A DNA stretch of 64,000 nt, taken from Robinsoniella peoriensis (GTDB lineage Bacteria; Bacillota; Clostridia; Lachnospirales; Lachnospiraceae). The position numbers and the translations under genes were made by a program. The notes beneath the pieces are model-generated. The model saw only the letters and a list, made by a program, of their open reading frames with translations. It searched no databases and was not told the DNA's origin. Shown here piece by piece: positions 53,919 through 60,522 of the stretch (its first letter is position 1; each line of letters opens with the position of its first letter). The stretch lies in NCBI RefSeq assembly GCF_042680125.1, contig NZ_JBHTNY010000021.1. One strand, given 5' to 3'.

Positions 53919-54734
53919 ATGTATAATTGTAAGATTAAAGACTACGGCAATGGACAAGTACAGACAAGGCTTTATACACATCTGGTTTATACTGGAAAAA
54001 AGAAAAAGCCTGAGTTTGAAACGAAGGAATTTTTAGAAAATCCGTTTGAGAGTGATGCTCCGGTACAAGTCGTTAAGGATTTTGATGAATTTGAAAAAGC
54101 GCATGAGAGAAGCATTTATAATTCCTGTAAGCGGGCGAAAAGCAAAGTATATGATATAAGCCGGGCGAACGAATGGGATTGGTTTGTTACTCTTACGCTT
54201 AATTCGGAAAAGGCGGATCGTTATGATTATGTGGATTGTGTAAAGAAAGTTTCTAAGTGGATTAATAATATAAAAAACCGTTGTGAGACTGATCTTAAAT
54301 ATTTAATAGTCCCGGAACAACATAAAGATGGAGCTTACCATTTCCATGGATTGTTTAAGAATGCTGAGGGGTTAGAATTTACCGATTCTGGACGTAAAGA
54401 TTCTAAGGGTAGGAAAATATACAATATAGGCAAATATAGCCTTGGATGGACAACTGCGACTCCTGTAGGGGTACAGGAAGCAGTTACAAAGTACATAACC
54501 AAATATACAACTAAGGATTTAACAGAAAGCATCTTTGGCAAGAAAAAGTATTTTGCCAGCCGTAATTTAAATATGCCAAAAGAAAGTGTGGAAATTTTAG
54601 ACAGGGAAGAATTTAGTCTTTTCCATCAGGAGCTTGTGGAAGATGCGGTATTTTTTAAAGAATCTGAATATGAGGTTAACCACAATTTACGAAAGATTTT
54701 TTATTATGAACATGTAAAGGAGATAGAAAAATGA
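53919..54734 (+). CDS. Rolling-circle replication initiator (HUH endonuclease)
   Basis: 271 aa. Motif I WFVTLTLN (about residue 88-95), HUH motif AYHFHGLF (about 143-150), and motif III tyrosines in VTKYITKYTTKD (about 190-201). This is the Rep class of filamentous phages and small rolling-circle plasmids in Firmicutes. ATG 53919 follows GGGAGGATTT. It overlaps the next small gene by four bases. Confidence 0.92.
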   Translation: MYNCKIKDYGNGQVQTRLYTHLVYTGKKKKPEFETKEFLENPFESDAPVQVVKDFDEFEKAHERSIYNSCKRAKSKVYDISRANEWDWFVTLTLNSEKADRYDYVDCVKKVSKWINNIKNRCETDLKYLIVPEQHKDGAYHFHGLFKNAEGLEFTDSGRKDSKGRKIYNIGKYSLGWTTATPVGVQEAVTKYITKYTTKDLTESIFGKKKYFASRNLNMPKESVEILDREEFSLFHQELVEDAVFFKESEYEVNHNLRKIFYYEHVKEIEK

Positions 54735-54889
54735 AATATATATTAGATAGCTTGCTTGCGCTTTTGTATTTTATTGCACCTCATTGTTTGGTTTTTTTTG
54801 GGCTTCTTATTTGTTTTTGTTTTGCTGTAATATGTATTCATTATTTTTCTAATCGGAAAAGGGGGAATAAGAAGAATGGTTGTAATTGA
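54731..54889 (+). CDS. Small phage membrane protein
   Basis: 52 aa, MKYILDSLLALLYFIAPHCL onwards; one long or two short hydrophobic helices, then a basic tail NRKRGNKKNG. ATGA overlap with the Rep gene implies coupling. Not recognised. Confidence 0.6.
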   Translation: MKYILDSLLALLYFIAPHCLVFFGLLICFCFAVICIHYFSNRKRGNKKNGCN

Positions 54890-55154
54890 GATGGTTTTTA
54901 CACTTGCTTTATTACTTTTTGGCATTATTTTTTTTCTAGACATGATATTTTTCTCTTTTGTGGAATTGTTTATCGCGGGAAACTTGCTATTTTTGTTTTT
55001 TAAGAATCGTAAGCATTTTTATGTTGTCTGCCGTTCTTTAAATTCGTTCGATGTAGAATTGTTTTATCTTAAAGACAAGGTTTATGGACATCCGATAAAA
55101 TGTTTAATGGGAATTTTTAGTAAGAAATGGAGGGAATCGTTATGGGGCGAATAG
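54876..55154 (+). CDS. Small phage membrane protein
   Basis: 92 aa. Hydrophobic residues 1-42 (two helices), then a soluble basic part (FKNRKHFYVVCRSLNSFDVE) to the end. It overlaps the genes on both sides. Role unknown. Confidence 0.6.
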   Translation: MVVIEMVFTLALLLFGIIFFLDMIFFSFVELFIAGNLLFLFFKNRKHFYVVCRSLNSFDVELFYLKDKVYGHPIKCLMGIFSKKWRESLWGE

Positions 55155-55435
55155 TACATAACCTTAAGTTGGATAGAGAAACATTTTTAGAAGTAGGGGA
55201 AGGGAAGTGTAGGTTTCTTATTTTACCAGAAAAAGTAGAGAATTACTCTGCAGGGGACTTGATCTGCTCCCGGGCGAATCTGGGAAGTGTGTATAAACCT
55301 TGGACGGCAAATGCAAATCTTCGCGTAACCTATGTTCTGCCAGAATCGGATTTTCTGGTGCCGGGTTACTGTGTGGTTGGCTTCATCCTGTTGGAAATAT
55401 CCGGATTAAGAAATGAATGGGGGTATAAAATATGA
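55142..55435 (+). CDS. DUF3850/ASCH-like phage protein
   Basis: 97 aa. HNLKLDRETFLEVGEGKCRF, ILPEKVENYSAGDLI and RVTYVLPESDFLVPGYCVVGF match the layout of DUF3850, an ASCH-related RNA-binding-like fold often found in phages. ATG 55142 follows GGAGGGAATCGTT. Role in this phage unknown; it could act on phage or host RNA. Confidence 0.6.
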   Translation: MGRIVHNLKLDRETFLEVGEGKCRFLILPEKVENYSAGDLICSRANLGSVYKPWTANANLRVTYVLPESDFLVPGYCVVGFILLEISGLRNEWGYKI

Positions 55436-55602
55436 ATGAAAAAAAGCGGGCATTTAATGAATATGAGATGTTAAAAGGAAATATAAACCGTATGTTTGTT
55501 ACGGATACAAAAGAGGAACTTGTATCTATGTATTTTTATTCTAAAACTAGGTTAGAAAAAATATATGAATTTAATCTGCAACGTATTAAGGAAAAGGGTT
55601 AG
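55432..55602 (+). CDS. Small phage protein, unknown
   Basis: 56 aa, MNEKKRAFNEYEMLKGNINR onwards, helical and soluble, with basic end RIKEKG. ATGA overlap with the previous gene. Not recognised. Confidence 0.6.
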   Translation: MNEKKRAFNEYEMLKGNINRMFVTDTKEELVSMYFYSKTRLEKIYEFNLQRIKEKG

Positions 55603-55606
55603 TAGT

Positions 55607-55789
55607 ATGGATAGAGGACTTATTTTTTGTTTATTTATGGGTTTATTTTCGCTTCTGGCTATTGCTATTTTTGCTTGGCAATTAAAGTGTTTTTTTCCAG
55701 AAGAAAAACCTTTCCGTGATCTTTTACCATGTGTGTATCTTGTGTTGGGGGCTTGTTTTGTTAGGGTTTTGTTTTCTTTTATCCTTTAG
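55607..55789 (+). CDS. Small phage membrane protein
   Basis: 60 aa, two hydrophobic helices (about 4-24 and 38-59) around a short loop with EEKPFRD. AAAGGG precedes the ATG at 55607. Last of the rightward Rep transcript. Not recognised. Confidence 0.6.
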   Translation: MDRGLIFCLFMGLFSLLAIAIFAWQLKCFFPEEKPFRDLLPCVYLVLGACFVRVLFSFIL

Positions 55790-56099
55790 AATTAGGAAAG
55801 GGATATTAATTGTTACACAATTTAATCCGCAGCAAGCCCGATCGGGTTCTTAAAAAAGCTTATTGTCAGAATAGTTTCTGGAATATGCACAACAATTATT
55901 GCTTTTTTGTATATATAGATTGCGTGCCGGGCGGAGGTGGTGGTGTGTGGTGGCAGACGTGCCGGGCTGTGCAAAGCGATCGATAGTACACCTAAAAATC
56001 TAGTAAACTTAAATTCGATCGCTTTAGCACAGCCCGGCACGTCTGCCACCACACACCACCACCTCTGCATACAAAAAATTAAAAGAGATTTTACTGCTT
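55790..56099. repeat. Long GC-rich hairpin between convergent phage genes
   Basis: In otherwise AT-rich DNA, 55934-55983 and 56015-56065 form an inverted repeat with about 50-bp arms differing by one inserted base, around a 31-base loop. Arms begin GAGGTGGTGGTGTGTGGTGG and include GTGCCGGGCTGTGC and AAGCGATCGA. A shorter CCCGATCGGG palindrome is at 55837-55846. Filamentous phages carry a long hairpin as packaging signal, and others as minus-strand origin, so this is a leading candidate. It may also stop transcription from both sides. Confidence 0.85.
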
Positions 56100-56366
56100 T
56101 TAAAGTTTAGTTATTAAGGTGTTTATGGTTTCTTGGAAGTCTGGTGTTAAGTAATATATTAATATAAGGGTAATTATGCTTGCTATTAGTAATTTGGGAA
56201 ATATGTTTTTCCTGGTTAATTTGGAATATTCCTTATCTATTAATTTTTGGTAGTTGTTTATATATTTGTTGTAGTTGTATTTTTTAAGTGCTTCCCTTTT
56301 TGCTTTTTCTTTTCGGTCTTCTTTGGCTCTCTTTTCTAATAGTTTGTTAAATGTTTTTGATTTCAT
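56100..56366 (-). CDS. Phage-encoded basic protein with membrane anchor
   Basis: 88 aa from ATG 56366 (site GGAGAAAAGAAG); a GTG start at 56465 would give 121 aa. Highly basic N-terminal part (KRAKEDRKEKAKREALKKYN), then one membrane helix near the C-terminus (LLIASIITLILIYYLT). Transcribed with the repressor gene. Possibly superinfection immunity or a regulator; not recognised. Confidence 0.6.
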   Translation of the reverse strand: MKSKTFNKLLEKRAKEDRKEKAKREALKKYNYNKYINNYQKLIDKEYSKLTRKNIFPKLLIASIITLILIYYLTPDFQETINTLITKL

Positions 56367-56490
56367 AACTTCTTTTCTCCATGGACATTTATTTTTGGAA
56401 AAAGGTAATTTTATCGTTAGTATTTTGTTATTGGCTTCCACACAAGCCTTTCTATAATTTTCCACATATTTCCATTAAATGTCATTTTTT

Positions 56491-56823
56491 TTAGCCTGTC
56501 TTGTATGCGGATGATTTTGTTTCCTGTTGTCCGGCACGTAGTAGTACACGGGCACTTTCTTTTATTTCCGGTCTAGCGTTTCGATATTCGGAAATAACCT
56601 CTTTTTCTTCCTGTGTGAAATTTTCTTCTGTTATGTTTAATCCTAGTAGTTCGTCGGCTGTAACATTTAGATATTTGGCTATTTCTATTAGTTTATCTAT
56701 GCTAGGCATTTTGCCTTGTTTCCATCCTGATACGCTACTTGGGGCTATATTTGTATCTTTGCACATTTTATATGTGCTTGTTTGTTTTCGTCTTAGTATG
56801 ATTTCTAGGTTGTCAATAAACAT
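56491..56823 (-). CDS. cI-like XRE phage repressor
   Basis: 110 aa. Helix-turn-helix TYKMCKDTNIAPSSVSGWKQ then GKMPSIDKLIEIAKYLNV (residues 17-55), as in Cro/C1 proteins, plus a 45-residue tail without a peptidase domain, so RecA-type cleavage is not expected. Divergent from the rightward promoter at 56877, which lies inside a 12-bp dyad. Probably keeps the phage lysogenic. Confidence 0.88.
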   Translation of the reverse strand: MFIDNLEIILRRKQTSTYKMCKDTNIAPSSVSGWKQGKMPSIDKLIEIAKYLNVTADELLGLNITEENFTQEEKEVISEYRNARPEIKESARVLLRAGQQETKSSAYKTG

Positions 56824-56856
56824 TTTTTAATGAATCCTTTCTGTTCAAAAAACTTT

Positions 56857-56905
56857 CCCAATATCGAATTATACTATTGACTATTTCGATATTGGGTGCT
56901 ATAAT
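56857..56905 (+). promoter_or_regulatory. Phage early promoter within repressor dyad
   Basis: A perfect inverted repeat CCCAATATCGAA (56857-56868) / TTCGATATTGGG (56885-56896) surrounds -35 TTGACT (56877-56882); -10 TATAAT is at 56900-56905 with a 17-bp spacer. Repressor bound here would block the rightward promoter. Confidence 0.88.
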
Positions 56906-57173
56906 AAAAGAGTAATAAAGATTAATTAAATAGTAACACGTAATAACTTGTCTGCGAACTTGTTATTAATACAGTAAATAATTCATCCCGTCCACTGGGA
57001 GAAGTGGAAGAGTCCAAACGGCTTTTGTAAGTTTAAGCAGATCAAACTTTCGTCCACGTGTATTCAGGAAATGTACCTGATGTATGGCTGTAAATACGTA
57101 TGGCTATGTCGTAGCTTGAAAATTCAATAAAGACCCTTAAATTAATAAAAATATTTTAATGGAGGTAATTTAT
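56906..57173 (+). other. Phage leader / possible origin region
   Basis: About 270 transcribed but non-coding bases after the early promoter. Contains small inverted repeats (CCACTGGGAGAAGTGG near 56993, TCAGGAAATGTACCTGA near 57064). Could be a structured leader RNA or single-strand origin. No ORF with a credible start. Confidence 0.4.
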
Positions 57174-57377
57174 ATGGATTACCAAATCTTTAAAGAATTT
57201 AATTTAAATACAGGTCATGAATACCGATATATGTGTAAAGGTCGTGGTATCAGGGTGGACTTGTATAGAGGTTTAAACCTCTGGCAAGTACCTGAATTAT
57301 TGAAGCGAAGTAATTGGCGAGTAATTGGTCATTATACCGAACCTTGGAAGATAACCTATTATATTCATGTCATGTAG
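57174..57377 (+). CDS. Small phage protein, unknown
   Basis: 67 aa, MDYQIFKEFNLNTGHEYRYM onwards, basic, mixed alpha/beta with many aromatics. GGAGGTAATTTAT precedes the ATG. First gene after the early promoter. Not recognised. Confidence 0.65.
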   Translation: MDYQIFKEFNLNTGHEYRYMCKGRGIRVDLYRGLNLWQVPELLKRSNWRVIGHYTEPWKITYYIHVM

Positions 57378-57388
57378 GAGGTGTTTAT

Positions 57389-57571
57389 ATGATAGTGGTT
57401 ATTCAGTCTATGCACGGTATTAAATATGAGTTTGAATGCACGTATTTTGCAATTGATCCTGAAAAGGGTTATAAGTTTCAAGTCAAAGATTCTGAACCAG
57501 AATACATTGACGGGAAACATGTAGCTGATTTTGAGGTTATTGATAATGAGGTTATAGTAAAAAAAAAGTGA
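57389..57571 (+). CDS. Small beta-rich phage protein, possible paralogue of the next
   Basis: 60 aa: MIVVIQSMHGIKYEFECTYF, then GYKFQVKDSEPEYIDGKHV and ADFEVIDNEVIVKKK. Predicted beta strands throughout. Its order of strands resembles the next gene (YEL-YF-hydrophobic strand-F-V). GGAGGTGTTTAT precedes the ATG. Confidence 0.65.
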   Translation: MIVVIQSMHGIKYEFECTYFAIDPEKGYKFQVKDSEPEYIDGKHVADFEVIDNEVIVKKK

Positions 57572-57584
57572 TGGAGGTGTCTAA

Positions 57585-57755
57585 ATGAAAGTTGAAGTTA
57601 TTTTGATCAATAATGATAAATCTACATATGAACTTGATGAGTTTTATTTTAAATCGAATGGTTTTATGCTTGTTCATTCAAATCCGGGTATTAATGATCT
57701 AAAACAGACTTACATTTTTCAAGACTTTGTATCATCTTTTACAGTAAAAAGTTAG
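57585..57755 (+). CDS. Small beta-rich phage protein
   Basis: 56 aa: MKVEVILINNDKSTYELDEF, YFKSNGFMLVHSNPG, TYIFQDFVSSFTVKS. GGAGGTGTCTAA precedes the ATG. Likely diverged duplicate of the previous gene. Last gene before the right repeat; in the circular form it would be followed by the genes at 49924 and 50120. Confidence 0.65.
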   Translation: MKVEVILINNDKSTYELDEFYFKSNGFMLVHSNPGINDLKQTYIFQDFVSSFTVKS

Positions 57756-58172
57756 GGAAGTTTCCATAAACTTTATAAATGTCTGGTTATATGCTGTACC
57801 AATACATACCGATGGAGATATCCATATTTGTTTCGAAAATGTATTTGATGTAAAAAGAATTAGCTATAACCGGACACCTTGCCATTTTTCAAATCAATTC
57901 CTGATAGTTACGCGGAAAAATCGGTATTTGTCCGCGTAACCAACGGGGGGCTTACCTACCTCCTGGTTACATATCAGTCTGCGGTATGTTCACCATAGAT
58001 CTTACTTAACCCATAAATTAAATAATTAGTCAAGATTTTAGTGCCCTATGACAATAACTTTTTCATTCTTCTATCTCGTTTAATCTAATGCTCTTACGTT
58101 GAATCGTTACACGGCCACTATATATTATTTTCACGCAGCTATAAGTAATTCTAGTTAGTTTAATATTATATA
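57756..58172. other. AT-rich non-coding region across the right prophage end
   Basis: No credible ORF. TGTCTGGTTATA (about 57780) pairs with TATAACCgGACA (about 57863), one mismatch, a large stem-loop with about 70 bases inside. Contains the right 20-bp repeat at 57903. Confidence 0.5.
57903..57940 (+). repeat. 20-bp direct repeat, right copy (candidate attR), in a hairpin
   Basis: 57903-57922 is identical to 49710-49729. It also opens a perfect 10-bp inverted repeat GTTACGCGGA (57908-57917) / TCCGCGTAAC (57931-57940). Folded single-stranded phage DNA is used as attP by several filamentous phages, so a hairpin here is notable. Confidence 0.6.
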
Positions 58173-58238
58173 ATTGTTATATAATTACGTTTTGATTGTT
58201 ATATAACTACGTTTTAATTGTTATATAATTACGTTTTA
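58173..58238 (+). repeat. Three tandem 22-bp repeats (iteron-like)
   Basis: Units ATTGTTATATAATTACGTTT(T/G..) start at 58173, 58195 and 58217; the middle copy has one T to C change. Spaced by 22 bp, about two helix turns, in a long AT-rich gap. Whether it belongs to phage or host is not clear. Confidence 0.75.
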
Positions 58239-58452
58239 TTTCATATTCAGTCTATATCATAGTTTTTTTATGTTTATATATAAATACTTTGCATTATTTT
58301 ATAAGCGCGTATCTGTATATTCCTGTCTGTTGTAATAAAAATTCAATTCCATTATGTCATTAATTCTACGTTCTACATATTTATATTTTATTATTCTTTA
58401 CTAGTATCATTTAAATTATATATAAATTTCACAATATCACACTGTCAGCTTC

Positions 58453-58487
58453 AAATAGTTTACATAATTATATTATGTAAACTATTT
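58453..58487. repeat. dif-like palindrome
   Basis: Perfect 15-bp inverted repeat AAATAGTTTACATAA / TTATGTAAACTATTT with a 5-base centre. Both inner arms are TTATGTAAACT, the XerD-side half of the Bacillus dif site; the centre is one base shorter than the usual six. It could be a Xer site or a simple hairpin at the end of the hydrolase gene (stop at 58516, - strand). Confidence 0.55.
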
Positions 58488-58515
58488 ATGAATTTATACC
58501 CAATACTCACTCAAA

Positions 58516-59511
58516 TCAGGAAGTACTGTTATACGAAACCGTTTTCATTAACTTTCCTAAAGATATCGGTTCCTTGCAATTAAATTCATCACGATATAGC
58601 TTAGCAGTCATAATCTGACTATTATAATAGGTTTTATAAAAATATTCTCCTGTATTGACATTCATAAATGCTGTGTACTGAGTAAAGTCATCGGTTCCGC
58701 GATGTGTAGCAACTACTCCTTTCGGTATGGATACCCCCTCCATGATATGAAAAGCCGTAATTACTGCTTCACTTCCACTGGACGGAATAGGTGTGTTGCT
58801 CTTTTGGAATGATGTTCGTACAAATCTTGAAGGCGGTGAATAATCTCCAGGTAATCCGATAGCTCCACTGCCCTGCCCAAACGGTGATAATACTACTTCT
58901 CCCCACTGTTCTTTTTCTGATTGATGCGGAGATACATTCATATAATTTCGCAAATTAGTCATATGCCATTCAAAATCAGGACTGTTGGATAGCACACCGA
59001 TTGGATTATCGAATAAATGGATTCCGCTCTTTGTACATTCAATAACCATAGATTTTCCACTTTTATCTGTAATCATCCAGTGTAATGGCGCTATGGAATT
59101 CGTTAAGGAATCTTCTACTCCAATTATTCTGATTCTATGCATGATCGATTCCGCCTGTGATACGGATGCACACATTCCCAACAAAAAGTTCACCAGTTCA
59201 ATAGCTGCAATGGAGATTTTCTTTACCTCCGGCAATACAGCTGTCTCAAAATGGGCATACCCCGGAAAATATAGCGCTGCTGCGGCAAAACCCATCTCAT
59301 TCACTCCATCTACAAATATCAAATCCGAAATATCCTGACCGATTCCTATAAAACTATATTGATTATATATTTTAGCAGATTTTTTAGTGTTGCTCCAAAC
59401 ATAATTTCGGGGCACAAGGTAAAGCTCCGGATCTAATGTAAAAGAAAAATCCATTGTTCTGCCAAAAAAAGTTTCACCTTCAGCAGTTTGTATTGTCATT
59501 GCTGTACACAT
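58516..59511 (-). CDS. Choloylglycine hydrolase / penicillin V acylase family enzyme
   Basis: 331 aa. Ntn-hydrolase starting MCTAMT, so Cys2 becomes the N-terminal nucleophile after Met removal. Arg18 and Asp21 in FFGRTMDF, the Asn of LSNSPDFEWHM and the Arg of SPPSRFVRTSF match the catalytic set. Where bile-salt hydrolases usually have Asn82 (GLNFP), this one has Tyr81 (ALYFP), as in penicillin V acylases. It may hydrolyse conjugated bile acids, penicillin V or other amides. Divergent from a PadR-ABC operon. Confidence 0.9.
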   Translation of the reverse strand: MCTAMTIQTAEGETFFGRTMDFSFTLDPELYLVPRNYVWSNTKKSAKIYNQYSFIGIGQDISDLIFVDGVNEMGFAAAALYFPGYAHFETAVLPEVKKISIAAIELVNFLLGMCASVSQAESIMHRIRIIGVEDSLTNSIAPLHWMITDKSGKSMVIECTKSGIHLFDNPIGVLSNSPDFEWHMTNLRNYMNVSPHQSEKEQWGEVVLSPFGQGSGAIGLPGDYSPPSRFVRTSFQKSNTPIPSSGSEAVITAFHIMEGVSIPKGVVATHRGTDDFTQYTAFMNVNTGEYFYKTYYNSQIMTAKLYRDEFNCKEPISLGKLMKTVSYNSTS

Positions 59512-59640
59512 ATGGTAACCCTCTTTTCTCAGTTATCTGGCAATATGCCTTCTCAAATAAATATTCTTCAAAGTTCATAGATATACCAGATTTTTTGATA
59601 TTTTAAATCCAAGGTCAGCCGATGTCTTTAAAGAAATCGG

Positions 59641-59686
59641 TTGACAATATCCAATGTTGGTGATATGATTTATCCAAGATTGGATA
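59641..59686 (+). promoter_or_regulatory. Promoter with two PadR operator sites
   Basis: TTGACA (59641-59646), 17-bp spacer, TATGAT (59664-59669). Dyads TATCCAATgTTGGtGATA (59648-59665) in the spacer and TATCCAAgATTGGATA (59671-59686) after the -10 match the perfect palindrome before the ABC ATPase gene (60465-60480). Autoregulation by the PadR protein is likely. Confidence 0.85.
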
Positions 59687-59700
59687 GGAGGTGATCAAAT

Positions 59701-60417
59701 ATGATACGTTCACTGATTTTATACTATTTAAATGTGAAACCAACCCATGGATACGAAATACAGAAATTTTTACAGGTCGCCGGGATTGATAACTGGGCTA
59801 AGATACAATCCGGTTCCATCTACTATGCTCTTACAAAACTGGAGAAAGACGGTTCTGTAGAGGTTTTGCGCGAAGAAAAGACGGGTGCCCGAATCCGTAA
59901 AATCTATGTTATTACCGAAAAGGGAAAGCAGGAACTGAGGGAAAATTTACAGATGGAATTGCTGACCCCCATCACCCCCATTGGTTCTGATAAATTTTTT
60001 ATTAATAATATTCTTGACGAGTTACCGAAAGATGCAATTATTGCAGCCTTGAAGAAGCATCTTTCTGACCTCACCAGCCAAAAAGAGTACTGGGAAAAAT
60101 GGCGGCAGACAAAAGTCGTAAAGGACAAAACTCCCGGAGCGGAAAGAATCGCATTTGATATGACAATTGACAGTCTGAAATATCAAATTCTCTGGCATGA
60201 AGAAATTTTGTACAATATAGACCAGTATATATCTCTGGGCAAAGAAACCCGACGTATTATACAGTCAATTGACTTCTCTGCCGTTGACAATGAAGATACG
60301 GTTACGGCATCAGCCAAACTCGTAGATATCCAAAAACTGCGTGACGAAATTGTAAACAACCCGTCTAAGGCGATTGAAAATGTTGATAAGCTGATTGAGC
60401 AGTTAAAGCGAAAGTAA
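59701..60417 (+). CDS. PadR-family regulator, long form
   Basis: 238 aa. N-terminal winged helix (LILYYLNVKPTHGYEIQKFL, SGSIYYALTKLEKDGSVEVL, KIYVITEKGKQELRE), and a long helical C-terminal domain (about 90-235) for dimerisation and possibly ligand binding. Binds, by inference, TATCCAAT-ATTGGATA sites before itself and before the ABC exporter. GGAGGTGATCAAAT precedes the ATG. Confidence 0.9.
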   Translation: MIRSLILYYLNVKPTHGYEIQKFLQVAGIDNWAKIQSGSIYYALTKLEKDGSVEVLREEKTGARIRKIYVITEKGKQELRENLQMELLTPITPIGSDKFFINNILDELPKDAIIAALKKHLSDLTSQKEYWEKWRQTKVVKDKTPGAERIAFDMTIDSLKYQILWHEEILYNIDQYISLGKETRRIIQSIDFSAVDNEDTVTASAKLVDIQKLRDEIVNNPSKAIENVDKLIEQLKRK

Positions 60418-60420
60418 TGT

Positions 60421-60480
60421 ATTATAAAGCACGTTATCACAGCGTGCTTTATAATAAAATCATATATCCAATATTGGATA
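60421..60480 (+). promoter_or_regulatory. Hairpin and perfect PadR operator before the ABC exporter
   Basis: A 13-bp perfect hairpin ATTATAAAGCACG (60421-60433) / CGTGCTTTATAAT (60443-60455), lacking a T-run, then the perfect 16-bp palindrome TATCCAATATTGGATA (60465-60480). A separate regulated entry point or read-through control for the exporter genes. Confidence 0.75.
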
Positions 60481-60522
60481 ATAAATTTTGAATAAATCAC
60501 AATGACTATAGGAGGATATCAA

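Larger units (their letters stand above)
49710..57922 (+). mobile_element. Filamentous (inovirus-like) prophage
   Basis: About 8.2 kb between 20-bp direct repeats. Evidence: HUH Rep, Zot/pI-type ATPase with Walker A and B, small hydrophobic coat-like proteins, a terminator straight after the major-coat candidate, an adsorption-type protein with signal peptide and C-terminal anchor, cI-like repressor and operator. Order is replication/DNA-binding, coat, adsorption, assembly, as in filamentous phages. No integrase, transposase, secretin or lysis gene is found; a secretin is not needed in a one-membrane host. All frames appear intact, so the element may be active. Exact ends depend on whether the repeats are true att sites. 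Confidence 0.88.

Noticed and set aside
56100..56465. Longer 121-aa form of the basic phage membrane protein
   Set aside because: Needs a GTG start with a weak site; ATG 56366 has a better one. Kept as an alternative in the feature.
57908..57940. Hairpin at the right repeat as a transcription terminator
   Set aside because: No T-run follows on either strand; it fits better as a recombination or repeat structure.
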